From the NCBI RefSeq assembly GCF_900101615.1, contig NZ_FMZX01000015.1, forward strand, positions 1 to 64,000: 64,000 bases of DNA. The letters run 5' to 3'. A model generated the notes under the pieces. The model had not been told where the DNA came from, ran no database searches, and saw only the letters and a list, made by a program, of their open reading frames with translations. The position numbers and the translations under genes are program-made. Positions within the stretch are counted from its first letter, which is position 1. Each line of letters begins with the position of its first letter. The stretch is from Belnapia rosea. GTDB taxonomy: Bacteria > Pseudomonadota > Alphaproteobacteria > Acetobacterales > Acetobacteraceae. Positions 33,653 to 43,406 of the stretch are shown here, in pieces.

Positions 33653-35170
33653 ATGTTCGATCCGCGTTTCGATGCTTTCGTCGGCGTGCATTCGGCGCGC
33701 CTCTTCGCAGAGTCCTCTGGCCGGACCACGGCTGGCTTTCTGCTCTGGGGGGACGGCGTGCGGCTCACGGGTCAGGCGCGCAACGGGCGCGTGCCAGTGC
33801 GGTCGCGGGGCCGGAGTGGCTGGGTGGAGGAGAGCGCGCTCAACGGCGGCAAATCACTCCTCGAAGTCTACTTCATTGACGTGGGCCAGGGCGACGGAGT
33901 GCTGATTAAGACTCCGGATTTCCGACACATCATGATCGATGGTGGACATCCCCGCCAGATGCAAAACACGGGTAAAAGCGCGGCGGATTTCGTCGATTGG
34001 AAATTCTTCGAGGACTACGGCTCGGACCGCATCGAGCTCGACGCCATGATCGCGTCGCATAACGACCTCGACCACTACGGCGGGCTGGCTGACCTCCTGG
34101 ACGCGGCGCAGGAGGCCGAACTGGATGCTAAAAGCATCAACGTCGAAGCCTTTTACCACGCTGGGATCTCCTGGTGGGTCGATCCAGATACAGGGCGGCG
34201 AACGCTCGGCGAGACGATCAAGGAGGATGGTGACACCTACTACGTGCAGCTCTTAGAAGACCGCCGATCTGCGATGGCCGCCCTCGACCCGGACGGACGG
34301 CATCGCCTCCAGGGCACTTGGGGCGATTTCATCGAAAAGGTTGCTATATCAGCGAGACAGAAGACTGGGCGACCGACACCGATTGCGCGGCTGAGCCATC
34401 TCAGTAAGCATCTGCCCGGCTTCGCGCCTCGGGGCGACGGCCCGGCCATCGCAGTCCTCGGACCGATCGAGTCCAACCTCCGGGGGCGACCGGGCCTCCC
34501 GAGGCTCGGCGCGGAGTCGAGGACGGCGAACGGCAATAGTATCCTACTCCGGCTAGACTACGGGCGCGCGCGCATCCTCCTGACTGGCGACCTGAACAAG
34601 GACAGCCAACGGCTGCTCCTCAAAGCATATGCGGGGCGTCGCCTCGAGTTCCAATGCGACGTCGCCAAGGCCTGTCACCATGGGAGCGAAGACGTATCGT
34701 TTGCCTTTCTCCAAGCGATGGCCGCGTCGGCGACGGTTATCAGTTCCGGCGACGCTGAGGGGCATGACCACCCGAGGCCTCAGATTGTCGCCGCGAGCGG
34801 CGCCGCAGGGCACCTCACTGTCGACGGCGACGAAATTATTACGCCTCTTGTTTACTCGACGGAGCTCGCACGCTCGGTGTCGCTTGGCAGGCCGGGCGCA
34901 CTTGAGATCGACCGGGGGCTCGTGGACGAGAATGGACCCATGCGGATCGAGACCGCCGATCTGCATAAGGTTGTGGTCGAATTCACCGAAACTAAGCCGG
35001 GAGATTTGCGCCCGAGAACGAAGCGGAAGCGCCTATCGCAAGCTCACGTGGTCGCCGGGCTAGTCTACGGCTTGGTAAACGTGCGGACCGATGGCGACAC
35101 CATTCTTACTGCTACAATGAATGAAAACGATGGTTCTTGGAGTGAAAAATCATTTCCATCTCGATTCTAA
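33653..35170 (+). CDS. SH3-like plus metallo-beta-lactamase-fold hydrolase (ComEC-like)
   Basis: From ATG 33653 (GGGAGG 8 bases upstream) the protein has 505 residues. Residues ~1-65 look like a bacterial SH3 module ending GRSGWVEESALNGG. Then comes an MBL fold: LEVYFIDVGQGDGVLIKTPD, SHNDLDHYGGLADLL (HxxxDH variant motif), ILLRLDYGRARILLTGDLN and CHHGSEDVSFAFLQ. These match the ComEC/Rec2-type MBL domain found in nucleases and defence-linked hydrolases. No signal peptide or membrane helix, so it acts in the cytoplasm. Base composition is slightly lower in GC near the 3' end. Confidence 0.78.
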   Translation: MFDPRFDAFVGVHSARLFAESSGRTTAGFLLWGDGVRLTGQARNGRVPVRSRGRSGWVEESALNGGKSLLEVYFIDVGQGDGVLIKTPDFRHIMIDGGHPRQMQNTGKSAADFVDWKFFEDYGSDRIELDAMIASHNDLDHYGGLADLLDAAQEAELDAKSINVEAFYHAGISWWVDPDTGRRTLGETIKEDGDTYYVQLLEDRRSAMAALDPDGRHRLQGTWGDFIEKVAISARQKTGRPTPIARLSHLSKHLPGFAPRGDGPAIAVLGPIESNLRGRPGLPRLGAESRTANGNSILLRLDYGRARILLTGDLNKDSQRLLLKAYAGRRLEFQCDVAKACHHGSEDVSFAFLQAMAASATVISSGDAEGHDHPRPQIVAASGAAGHLTVDGDEIITPLVYSTELARSVSLGRPGALEIDRGLVDENGPMRIETADLHKVVVEFTETKPGDLRPRTKRKRLSQAHVVAGLVYGLVNVRTDGDTILTATMNENDGSWSEKSFPSRF

Positions 35171-35521
35171 ATATTGATCTGACAGCGACGGAGCTTACGC
35201 CGCCTGCCCCCGCTTGCGCGGTAGCGCGTCACCACTAGACCGGACGACCACCGGCGAGCGGTCGAGCGGCACCTCGATGAGATGGAGCGCATTGCGGACG
35301 AGGTCGCGCGCACGAAACGCGCGCGCACGCGCGAGGGGAGTTTGGTGCACGGAAGGGGCTCACAGTGTCGCTAGCCTAAGGGTGGGGTCAGGGCTATGCC
35401 CCACCACCGCTCCGGGGCATTCACCTTGCCATTCAAGCCAGTACAGACCGCCGGCACCATACTCCACACCAGCAACACAGGGTGACCAACTAGCCTGCCT
35501 ACGAATAGCCAGGAGCGAGAT
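35171..35521. other. Gene-free junction region
   Basis: About 350 bp without an intact gene. On the minus strand the frame RDLVRNALHLIEVPLDRSPV (35193-35310) ends RKRGQAA with a TAA and looks like the 3' remnant of a foreign gene. The remainder shows nothing. Confidence 0.35.
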
Positions 35522-35889
35522 GTGCGCGAGGCGCTTGGCCGCTTTCGCGGCGGCTATGGGACAAAGACCTGCGTGATCGCTGATGGCCGCGGCCGAGCCG
35601 TTGCCTTCGCGCTCGCACCTGGTCAGGCTCACGAGCTACCCATGGCATCGGGCCTGCTCGGCTGCCTGCCGGACGTGCCTACCTGGGTCGTCGGCGACCG
35701 CGGCTTTGCCTCCGACGCCTTCCGCGAGCGCATTTGGGCCATGGGCGCGCGGCCTGCGATCCCGCCTCGGCGCACCGATGCAGAGGTCGCTTGCCCGGAC
35801 TGGATCTACGCCAACCATCGCCTGGTCGAGAACCTTTGGACACGGCTGAAAGAATGGCGCGCGATCGCCATCCACTATGAGAAAACTGC
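35522..35889 (+). pseudogene. IS5-family transposase fragment
   Basis: An internal piece of an IS5-type DDE transposase: GGYGTKTCVIADGRGRAVAF, WVVGDRGFASDAFRERI (second catalytic Asp) and RLVENLWTRLKEWRAIAIHY with the catalytic Glu. The N-terminal part and the last ~15 residues are missing; the 3' side ends abruptly at an IS110-type left end. Confidence 0.75.
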
Positions 35890-35981
35890 GTCCATGGATG
35901 CCTCCTCTCCCTCGTGGTCAGGCTCAGCATCAACCACGCTATGGCACCTCGATGCCGCGGAGCAGGGGGCATCCACCCCAT
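35890..35981 (-). repeat. Relic of an IS110-type left end
   Basis: Ninety-two bases nearly identical to the left end of the outer IS110 element (7436-7525), from the transposase start codon to the terminal CCCCAT, followed by the same CA core (35982-35983). Only the end survives; the transposase is gone, replaced by IS5 sequence. Confidence 0.85.
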
Positions 35982-35983
35982 CA

Positions 35984-36282
35984 GGTGAGCGGGCGCTCAA
36001 GCTCGTCGGACGGAGCATGCATATGGCTAATTGATGTCGGCTCTATGGTCAGGTCGGATGGGTAGCACGCCCGACCCGGGCCACCGCCGAGAAAGGTCGC
36101 CTGCGCGGTAGCCCTCCAGCAGACCTCCTCCCCTAAATCTGTAGTTATACTGCCGCTGCGCCTCGGTTGAGGAGAAAACGAATAGGATCCACAGCGCATT
36201 GCCTCAATGACGTCGACGGGCCGCCTCGAACGCGACACACCGGCCTTCCATGTTCTGGGCATCAGAATGGGAGAAAACCCTC
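35984..36282 (+). other. Gene-free stretch before the His-rich gene
   Basis: About 300 bp, no gene seen. The segment near 36125-36155 (CTAAATCTGTAGTTATACTG) is less GC-rich and could carry the promoter of the His-rich gene. Confidence 0.3.
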
Positions 36283-36567
36283 ATGCGCCGGTTCAACGTC
36301 ATCGTCGCACTGGCTCTGCTGGCCGCAATTCCAGCCTGCGCCCAACCCCTCCATTACGGGGCGGCGCCCGCTTACCAAGCTTACGGCCCGGCACCATACG
36401 CGGTCGCTCCGCGCTACTGGGGCGGCGGGTGGGGCGGCGGGCACCACCACCACGCGGCGCCGCGGCATCACCACCACGGCGGACACCACCAACACGGCGG
36501 GCATCACCACCGTGGTGGGCACGGCCACCACGGCGGGCGCCATCACGGCGGCGGCCACCGCCACTGA
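36283..36567 (+). CDS. Secreted His-rich metal-binding protein
   Basis: A 94-residue precursor: lipoprotein-like or Sec leader (MRRFNVIVALALLAAIPACA), a Tyr/Ala/Pro segment, then about 50 residues made almost wholly of His and Gly (for example HHHHAAPRHHHHGGHHQHGG). His/Gly tracts of this kind buffer Ni, Zn, Cu or Co outside the cytoplasm. It is convergent with czcA, in keeping with a metal island. Confidence 0.75.
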   Translation: MRRFNVIVALALLAAIPACAQPLHYGAAPAYQAYGPAPYAVAPRYWGGGWGGGHHHHAAPRHHHHGGHHQHGGHHHRGGHGHHGGRHHGGGHRH

Positions 36568-36621
36568 CGCCGCGAATGCTTGAGGCGGCCAAGGCGCTCG
36601 GCAGCGCTTCGACGCTCCTAT

Positions 36622-39600
36622 CTACCTGGCCGGGGCGGGACGGCCTGCACGCGCGGCAACCTCGGGCTCCGGCACGGGTCGTAGCCCCGGGTGTTCCGGA
36701 AGTGCGTCGGCGCTTCCGAAGCGCGCGTAGAGCGCGGGCAACACCATTAAGGTAAGCAGCGTCGCGGTCACGAGGCCACCGATGACTACCGTGGCGATCG
36801 GCTTCTGGACCTCGGCGCCCGCCCCAGTGGCGATCGCCATTGGCACGAAGCCGAGCGAGGCGACGAGCGCGGTCATCGCCACCGGCCGTAGCCGGTCCAT
36901 CGCCCCCTGCCGGATGGCCTCGTCTCGCCCCAGCCCCTCGCCGCGCAGTTGCTTGATGTGGCTCAGCATGACCAAGCCGTTCAGCACCGCAACGCCCGAG
37001 AGCGCGATGAAGCCGACCGCGGCCGAAACCGACAGCGGCATGTCGCGCAACCAAAGGGAGGCGATGCCGCCGGTCAGCGCCAGGGGCACCGCGCTGAACA
37101 CCAGCAGAGCGTCCCGCGGCGATCCGAGCGCCGTGTAGAGCAGCAGGAAAATCAGGAAGAAGACCCCGGGCACCACCACCATCAGGCGGGTGCGCGCCGC
37201 ATCGAGGTTCTCGAACTGCCCGCCCCAGGTGACGAAGTAACCGGGCGGCGGCCGGACCTCGCGCTCCACCCGCGCCTGCGCCTCGGCCACCACGGAGGCG
37301 ATGTCGCGCCCACGGACGTTGGCGGTAACCACCACGCGGCGCCTGCCGTTCTCGCGGCTGACTTGGTTCGGACCCTCAGTCAGGCGAAAGGAGGCGAGGC
37401 TCCGGAGCGGCACCGTGACGGCACCACCCGCGCGGGCCTCCCCGGGCAGGGCCACCGGCAGGTTGCGCAGGGCCTCGAAGTCGGCGCGCACCGCCTCCGG
37501 TACCCGGACGACGATGGCAAAGCGGCGGTCGCCCTCGAAGACCCAACCGGCCTCGCGGCCTCCGATGGCGGTGCCGATGACCTCCTGCACAGCGCTCAAG
37601 CTGAGGCCGCGCCGCGCGATCTCGCCCTTGTCCACGGTGATCTCGAGGAAGGGCAGCCCGGTTGCCTGCTCGACCCGAACGTCCTCGGCGCCCGCGACGC
37701 CACGCAGGATGCCCGCGACCTGGTTGGCGGCCGCGAGCATCGGCCCGAACTCCTCGCCGAACACCTTCACCGCCAAATCGCCGCGCGTGCCCGCCAGCAA
37801 TTCGTTGAACCGCATCTGGATGGGTTGGGTGAACTCGTAGTTGTTGCCGGGCAGACGCCCCACGGCTTCCTCAATGCGCCGCACCAGCTCCTCCTTAGGC
37901 AACGCCGGGTCGGGCCACTGGTCGCGCGGCTTCAGGATGATGAAGGCATCGGAGACGTTGACCGGCATCGGGTCAGCCGCCACCTCGGCCGTGCCGGTCT
38001 TCGAAAAGACGACCGAGACCTCCGGGAAGCGGGAGACGGTGTCCTCGACCTGGAGCTGCATCGCCTGCGACTGGGTCAGGGCGGTCGAGGGGATGCGCAG
38101 CGCGTGCATGGCGATGTTGCCCTCGTCGAGCTGCGGGATGAACTCCGAGCCGAGCCGCGAGCCGAGGAAGAGTGAGCCGACGAACAGCAACGCCGATGCG
38201 CCGATGACTGGCACCGGCCGCCTCAGGGCGAGGCGCAGCGCCGGGCCGTAGCCGCGCTTGAGGGCGCGGACGAGCCAGTTGTCCTTCTCCTGCACCTTGC
38301 CGGTGACGACAAGCGCGACCATGGCGGGGACGAAGGTGAGCGAGAGGACGAAGGCCACCGCCAGGGCGATGATGACGGTCAACGCCATGGGCGCGAACAT
38401 CTTGCCCTCGACGCCCTGGAAGGTGAGCAATGGGACGTAGACGAGAATGATGATTCCTTGGCCAAACACCGATGGCCGGATCATCTCCCGCGCTGAGGCG
38501 GCCACCGTCCGGAGGCGCTCCTCCAAGGACAAGCCGCGTCCAAGGGCGTGCTGCCGCCCCGCCAGGTGGCGCAGGCTGTTCTCGGCGATGATGACGGCGC
38601 CGTCCACGATGAGGCCGAAGTCGAGGGCGCCGAGGCTCATCAGGTTGGCGCTGATGCCGCCCTCCAGCATGCCGGTGGCGGTCAGCAGCATGGTCACCGG
38701 AATGACGAGCGCGGTGACCACCGCCGCCCGCAGGTTGCCGAGCAGCAGGAACAGCACCACCACGACCAGCAGCGCGCCCTCGGCGAGGTTCTTGGCCACC
38801 GTGTGGATGGTCGCGTCGACCAGTTCGGTGCGGTTCAGCACGGTGCGAAGCTGAACCCCGGGCGGCAGGGTGCGGGCAATCTCGCGGACCTTGGCATCCA
38901 CCGCGGCGGCGACGGTGCGGCTGTTCTCGCCGATCAGCATCAGCGCGGTGCCGACCACCGCCTCCTTCCCATCCGCGCTGGCACTGCCGGTCCGCAACTC
39001 CCTGCCGACCTCCACCCGGGCGATGTCGCGCACCCGCACAGGCACGCCCTCGCGGGTCGCCACCACCACGTTGCCGATGTCGTCCAGGGTTTCCAGGCGC
39101 CCGCCGGAGCGGACGACGTAGCCCTCGCCACCGCGCTCGAGGTAGCCCGCGCCGCGGCTCGCGTTGTTGCGCTCCAGCGCCTCCGCCACGTCGGCGAAGG
39201 ACAGCCCGAGGCCGATGAGCCGGGCCGGATCGGGCTGGACGTGGTACTGCTTCACGAAGCCGCCGATGGCGTCCACGCCCGCGACGCCTGGCACGTTCCG
39301 GAGCTGCGGCCGGATGACCCAGTCCTGCAGGGTGCGGAGGTAGGCCGTGCGCTCCAGCTCCGTGGCGAGGCGCTGTCCCTCGGGAGTCAGGTAGCTCCCG
39401 TCCGCCTGCCAGCCCGGCCTGCCGTCGCGCACGGTGTCGCCCTCCTTCCGGGGCGCCCAGTCCACGGTCCACATGTAGACCTCACCGAGGCCGGTCGAGA
39501 TCGGACCCATGCGCGGCTCGGCACCGGGTGGCAGCAGCTCACGCGCCTCAGTCAGCCGCTCCAGCACCTGCTGGCGCGCGTAGTAGATGTCCACCTCGTC

Positions 39601-39894
39601 GCGGAAGATGGCGACGACCTGGCTGAAGCCGTTGCGCGACAGCGAGCGGGTGGATTGCAAGCCGCGGATGCCCGCCAGCGCCGTCTCCACCGGGAAGGTC
39701 ACCTGCTTCTCCACCTCGATGGGCGAGAGGGCCGGCGCCAGCGTGTTGATCTGCACCTGGTTGTTCGTGATGTCGGGCACCGCGTCGATGGGAAGCGACT
39801 GCAGCGAACGCAGGCCGAATGCCGCGGCGGCGGCCACCAGCAGGACCACGAGCCAGCGCTGGTGGACCGAGAAGTCGAGGATGCGTGCGATCAT
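36622..39894 (-). CDS. czcA: Heavy-metal efflux RND transporter CzcA
   Basis: A 1090-residue inner-membrane pump of the HME-RND type. The N-terminal helix is followed by PIDAVPDITNNQVQINT, and the TM4 motif LDFGLIVDGAVIIAEN (around residues 425-440) has the Asp-Asp-Glu triad used for proton-coupled export of divalent ions such as Co, Zn and Cd. RLGSEFIPQLDEGNIA and two sets of RND membrane helices are present. It forms a tripartite system with the CzcB and CzcC genes immediately upstream. Full family length and no lesions. Confidence 0.93.
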   Translation of the reverse strand: MIARILDFSVHQRWLVVLLVAAAAAFGLRSLQSLPIDAVPDITNNQVQINTLAPALSPIEVEKQVTFPVETALAGIRGLQSTRSLSRNGFSQVVAIFRDEVDIYYARQQVLERLTEARELLPPGAEPRMGPISTGLGEVYMWTVDWAPRKEGDTVRDGRPGWQADGSYLTPEGQRLATELERTAYLRTLQDWVIRPQLRNVPGVAGVDAIGGFVKQYHVQPDPARLIGLGLSFADVAEALERNNASRGAGYLERGGEGYVVRSGGRLETLDDIGNVVVATREGVPVRVRDIARVEVGRELRTGSASADGKEAVVGTALMLIGENSRTVAAAVDAKVREIARTLPPGVQLRTVLNRTELVDATIHTVAKNLAEGALLVVVVLFLLLGNLRAAVVTALVIPVTMLLTATGMLEGGISANLMSLGALDFGLIVDGAVIIAENSLRHLAGRQHALGRGLSLEERLRTVAASAREMIRPSVFGQGIIILVYVPLLTFQGVEGKMFAPMALTVIIALAVAFVLSLTFVPAMVALVVTGKVQEKDNWLVRALKRGYGPALRLALRRPVPVIGASALLFVGSLFLGSRLGSEFIPQLDEGNIAMHALRIPSTALTQSQAMQLQVEDTVSRFPEVSVVFSKTGTAEVAADPMPVNVSDAFIILKPRDQWPDPALPKEELVRRIEEAVGRLPGNNYEFTQPIQMRFNELLAGTRGDLAVKVFGEEFGPMLAAANQVAGILRGVAGAEDVRVEQATGLPFLEITVDKGEIARRGLSLSAVQEVIGTAIGGREAGWVFEGDRRFAIVVRVPEAVRADFEALRNLPVALPGEARAGGAVTVPLRSLASFRLTEGPNQVSRENGRRRVVVTANVRGRDIASVVAEAQARVEREVRPPPGYFVTWGGQFENLDAARTRLMVVVPGVFFLIFLLLYTALGSPRDALLVFSAVPLALTGGIASLWLRDMPLSVSAAVGFIALSGVAVLNGLVMLSHIKQLRGEGLGRDEAIRQGAMDRLRPVAMTALVASLGFVPMAIATGAGAEVQKPIATVVIGGLVTATLLTLMVLPALYARFGSADALPEHPGLRPVPEPEVAARAGRPAPAR

Positions 39895-39906
39895 GATCCG
39901 GCGGCC

Positions 39907-41163
39907 CTAGTGCGAATGCTCGGCTTCGGACTTCCCGAGCTCGGCCTTGAGGACGAAGGTGTTGGCGGCGGCGTAGCGCTCGCCTGGATCGAGGCCGAAC
40001 ACCACCTCGACGCCCTCCTGGTCGCCGCGACCGAGCACTACCTCGCGCTTCTCGAAGCCCTCGGGCGTGCGCACGAAGACGACGGTCTCGCCCTCAATCT
40101 CCTGCACGGCGCCGCGGGGTACCAGCACATCGACACGCTGCTCCTCGCTGGCGACCTCGGCGGTGGCGAAGCCGCCGGGCCGGAAGGCGCCCTCCGGGTT
40201 CGGCAGCTCGACCACGGCGCGGGCCGAACGCGTCTCCGGGTCCAGCACTGGGCTGAGAAAGACGATGCGGCCTTCACCGCGCATCTCGCCCTCGCCTCGG
40301 ATGCGGACCGGCATGCCCTCTTTCACGAAGGAAAGGTCGGCCGGTGGCACCGCCATCTCCACCCAGACGGTGGACAGGTCGGCGAGCGTGTAGACCTCGG
40401 CTTCGGCCGATACCGCGTCGCCGAGCATCTTGGGCCGGGCGGTGATCCGTCCCCCGATGGGGGCGTGAACCTCCTGGCGCCTGAGTGCCTCGATGGGCTG
40501 GCGCGGCAGGGCCTCGATCTCGGCCCCGCCGAGGCCGATGGCGGCCAGCTTCTGGCGGGCAAGATCGAGGCGGATCTGCGCCTCCTGCCAGTCGGTCCGC
40601 GCCTTGAGGAAGTCCTGCTCGGCGGAGATCCGGCGGTGCCACAGCCGCTGCTCGCGCTCGTAGGTGACGCGGGCGAGTTCGGTGGTGCGCAACGCGGCCA
40701 GGTACTCCCCCTTCGCGGTGGCGATCTCGGCACTCTCGACCACCGCCATCACCTCGCCCGCCGCGACCGTGTCGCCAAGGCGCCGGTTTAGGGCGGTGAC
40801 GATACCCGCCACCCGGGCGGGGACATGGGCCAATCGCTCGGCGTTGGCGGCCACGGTCCCCGGCAGTGAAACCCGTCGCGCCACGGAGCCGGGGCCTGCC
40901 TCCGCCACCTCGATTCTGGCACTGGCGATCTGCTCCTCGCTCATGCGGACGGCGCCCTCGGGGGCCTCGTCGCCGTGATCCTCCCCCGGACCGTGGGCGT
41001 GGCCCTTGCCGCTCGCGGGCTCCGCTCCCTCGGCCGGGCCGACCGCCTGCACCGGAGGAGCGAGCCCGAGACTGGACCGCAAGGTGGTGGGCACGCCGGG
41101 CATCAGCACGGCGCCGCCGAGGGCGATCACGGCACCCGCGATGAAGGTGAGGATGGATTTCAT
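39907..41163 (-). CDS. czcB: RND periplasmic adaptor CzcB
   Basis: From ATG 41163 (GAGG upstream; a GTG at 41169 is also possible) the product has 418 residues. It has an N-terminal membrane anchor (KSILTFIAGAVIALGGAVLM), a His-rich linker (KGHAHGPGEDHGDE), a barrel-sandwich lipoyl-like domain with RVAGIVTALNRRLGDTVAAG, a coiled hairpin, and HAPIGGRITARPKMLGDAVS. It bridges CzcA and CzcC. It starts 2 bp after czcC and stops 12 bp before czcA. Confidence 0.92.
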   Translation of the reverse strand: MKSILTFIAGAVIALGGAVLMPGVPTTLRSSLGLAPPVQAVGPAEGAEPASGKGHAHGPGEDHGDEAPEGAVRMSEEQIASARIEVAEAGPGSVARRVSLPGTVAANAERLAHVPARVAGIVTALNRRLGDTVAAGEVMAVVESAEIATAKGEYLAALRTTELARVTYEREQRLWHRRISAEQDFLKARTDWQEAQIRLDLARQKLAAIGLGGAEIEALPRQPIEALRRQEVHAPIGGRITARPKMLGDAVSAEAEVYTLADLSTVWVEMAVPPADLSFVKEGMPVRIRGEGEMRGEGRIVFLSPVLDPETRSARAVVELPNPEGAFRPGGFATAEVASEEQRVDVLVPRGAVQEIEGETVVFVRTPEGFEKREVVLGRGDQEGVEVVFGLDPGERYAAANTFVLKAELGKSEAEHSH

Positions 41164-41165
41164 GG

Positions 41166-42542
41166 TCACTGCCTCGTTGCGGCGGCGGGGGTAGAAGCTG
41201 GGGTGGCCGCGCGGCCGCGCAGCCGGGCGATGTCGGCGCGGACCTGCTGCACCTCGAGCAGGGCGGCGTTGAGCTGTTCGCGGGCGTCGGACAGGGCGCG
41301 CTGGGCGTCGAGCACCTCAAGCAGCGAGAACTTGCCCCCGGCGTAGCCCTCCCGCGCCGAGGCGGCCGCCTCCCCGGCGGCGGGCAGGACGACGCGGCGA
41401 AGGCTGTCGGCAGCGCGCCACGCCTGGTCCAGGCGCCGCTCGGCGTCGGCGAGGGAGGCGTCGAGGTAAAGCCGACCGCGCTCGGCCTCCGCCTCGGCCC
41501 GGTTCAGCTCGGCACCGGCGCGGAGGATGTTGCCCTGGTTCCTGTCGAAGATGGGCAGCGGCACGCTGAGCCCGAGGACGAAGGCGGTGTCCCCGCTCGC
41601 TTCCCGGAACCGCCGGACGCCACCACCTACAGCGACGTCCGGGATGGCGTTGCGGCGCTGCAGGTCCAGCTCGGCGCGACGCTGGTCGATGAGCGCGTCC
41701 AGCCGGGTGCGGTCGAGTTGCCCTGGAGGCAGGGCCGCCGCACGGGTGGGCGCGGGGCGCGGGCCGAGGTCGTCGAACCAAGTCGCCCGGGCGGCCATGA
41801 CGTCGACCCCCGGCGTCGCCAGAAGCACCGAGAGGGTGCGAAGTGCCGATCCCGCCTCCCGCTGCGAGCGCTCGGCGAAGACCGCGGCAGTCTCCCGCGC
41901 AACCTCGGCGCGGCGCTGCTGCGGGAACGCCTCGCGCCCAGCCTCGACCCTGGCACGGGTCGCGCGCAGCACCTCGTCGGCCAGGCGCACCCGCTCGCGG
42001 GCGATCTCCACCGCTCGGCCAGACGCCACCGCCTCGGCCAAGGCCCGGACCACCTCACGCGCCAAGTCCAGGCGCACAGCCTCGACATCGAGGCTGGTCA
42101 ACGCCACGGCACGGTCCGCGGCCGTCATGCGCGCCTGCCGCTTGCCGCCGGTCTCGATGCGCTGGGACAGGCTGTAGGTGGTCTCGAGGGAACGGATCCC
42201 ACCATAGGAACCGCTGCCGCCGATGTTCTCAGCGTTGAAGGAGAAGTCCGGGTTCGGGCGTAGCCCGGCTGTCACCCGGTCGCCCTGCGCCACCTGCCTT
42301 CCGGCCTCCGCGCTGCGCAGGATGGGCGCGCGCGCCAGAGCGAGCGCGACCGCCTGCTCGGGCGAGGTCACCAGGAGCGCGGTGCCCGCCGCTGTGGAAG
42401 GCGACGCCACCCGGTCGGGGCCCGCCTGCGCCACCCGGTGGCGTGCCGGAGGGTCGGCCGCGCCGGACGGAGTGGCGGTCGTGGCGAGGATCGCCGCGCC
42501 CACCAAGGCGAGCGGAAATCGGGAACGGAATTGAATCGGCAT
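41166..42542 (-). CDS. czcC: RND outer-membrane channel CzcC
   Basis: A 458-residue TolC-like protein with a signal peptide (FPLALVGAAILATTATPSGA), two OEP repeats (TSPEQAVALALARAPILRSA; later AALPPGQLDRTRLDALIDQR) and long amphipathic helices. It completes the tripartite efflux pump. First of the czcCBA order, preceded by two small secreted-protein genes. Confidence 0.9.
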   Translation of the reverse strand: MPIQFRSRFPLALVGAAILATTATPSGAADPPARHRVAQAGPDRVASPSTAAGTALLVTSPEQAVALALARAPILRSAEAGRQVAQGDRVTAGLRPNPDFSFNAENIGGSGSYGGIRSLETTYSLSQRIETGGKRQARMTAADRAVALTSLDVEAVRLDLAREVVRALAEAVASGRAVEIARERVRLADEVLRATRARVEAGREAFPQQRRAEVARETAAVFAERSQREAGSALRTLSVLLATPGVDVMAARATWFDDLGPRPAPTRAAALPPGQLDRTRLDALIDQRRAELDLQRRNAIPDVAVGGGVRRFREASGDTAFVLGLSVPLPIFDRNQGNILRAGAELNRAEAEAERGRLYLDASLADAERRLDQAWRAADSLRRVVLPAAGEAAASAREGYAGGKFSLLEVLDAQRALSDAREQLNAALLEVQQVRADIARLRGRAATPASTPAAATRQ

Positions 42543-42626
42543 GGCACCCGGGACTGACTGAACACGAGGCGAGCCACCGTCCCTGGTCTGTCCCGGGGCG
42601 CGGTGGCTATGACGGCTCTGCTTCGG

Positions 42627-42995
42627 TCAGGCCCGCGGTGGGCGTGCGGGCGGCGGCGCCTCAAGCGAGGCGCGGGTGCGTGTCGTGTAAGCCGGGTGGC
42701 CCACGATGATGAAGGCGGTGGGTGCGACGGCCAGCGGTGGTGCTAGGTGGTCCGCCAATTGGCAGGCGCAGTGGGCGCCCGAGTGAAGGATGCCGTGCGG
42801 GCGCGACGGCGTGCCTAGACCACCATCCTGGTTCGCGGCGGTCGACGCGGCCACCGTCACCGGTTCGGCGCCGGAGGGAACGGCGTCGGCAGCAAATGGC
42901 ACCAGCAGGGACGCGAGCAGGAAGGCGACGGCGAGAAGGCGGGCGATGACCGCCTGCCCCTTCGCCAGCCCCATCCTGCTCGTGCCCAGGTTCAT
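42627..42995 (-). CDS. Small secreted protein upstream of czcC, CzcI-like position
   Basis: A 122-residue protein with a signal sequence (LLAVAFLLASLLVPFAADA) and a short HGILHSGAHCACQLADHL block with two His and two Cys that could bind metal. Small periplasmic proteins of this size often precede czcCBA and modulate it (CzcI), but sequence similarity is weak by eye. It begins 12 bp after the 43008 gene and belongs to the same transcript. Confidence 0.55.
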   Translation of the reverse strand: MNLGTSRMGLAKGQAVIARLLAVAFLLASLLVPFAADAVPSGAEPVTVAASTAANQDGGLGTPSRPHGILHSGAHCACQLADHLAPPLAVAPTAFIIVGHPAYTTRTRASLEAPPPARPPRA

Positions 42996-43007
42996 GGTCG
43001 GCCCGCC

Positions 43008-43406
43008 TCAGCGCACCGGGTCGACGTTGAAGCGGCCGGTCCCAAGGTCGCCGCCGGGGCCGCGCAGGGTCACGGTCGCTCGGAACTTGCCATCGAAGGG
43101 GAAGTCCACCGGCGCCACCATTCGGTTGGCACCCGCCGGGCGGAACTCAAGCGTGCGGCGCTCATTGCCACGAGCCAGCACGACGGCGGTCGCGCTGAAG
43201 GAGGCCGCATCGACAGGCTGATCCCGCTCGTCCCTGACCAACAGGGTGGCCTCGGTACCACGAACCGTGAGCTCGACCTCGTGGTGGCCGATCTTCACCT
43301 CGTTTCCGCTATGCGCGTGCCCGTGCCCAGAGCCCTGGGCGCGCACACTCGCGGCCCAGAGCAGGATCGGCGCCAAGCCGCCAGCGAGCAACAACCTGCG
43401 GTCCAA
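43008..43406 (-). CDS. Secreted metal-cluster protein of unknown function
   Basis: Read from TTG 43406, which has GGTGGAGG upstream, the product has 132 residues; an ATG at 43463 is also in frame. A twin-Arg-like signal (DRRLLLAGGLAPILLWAASV) precedes GHGHAHSGNEVKIGHHEVEL, a His-rich patch, and an immunoglobulin-like beta domain (DFPFDGKFRATVTLRGPGGD). It is first in the czc transcript and probably binds metal in the periplasm. Confidence 0.6.
   Translation of the reverse strand: MDRRLLLAGGLAPILLWAASVRAQGSGHGHAHSGNEVKIGHHEVELTVRGTEATLLVRDERDQPVDAASFSATAVVLARGNERRTLEFRPAGANRMVAPVDFPFDGKFRATVTLRGPGGDLGTGRFNVDPVR

Noticed and set aside
36420-36567. CRISPR-like array because of regular repeats
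   Set aside because: The repetition is codon-level His/Gly coding (CACCAC/GGCGG) within a secreted protein, with no spacers.
38548-40791. 747-codon plus-strand frame inside czcA/czcB
   Set aside because: Exactly antisense to the CzcA and CzcB reading frames, His/Gly/Ala/Arg-biased, no start context.
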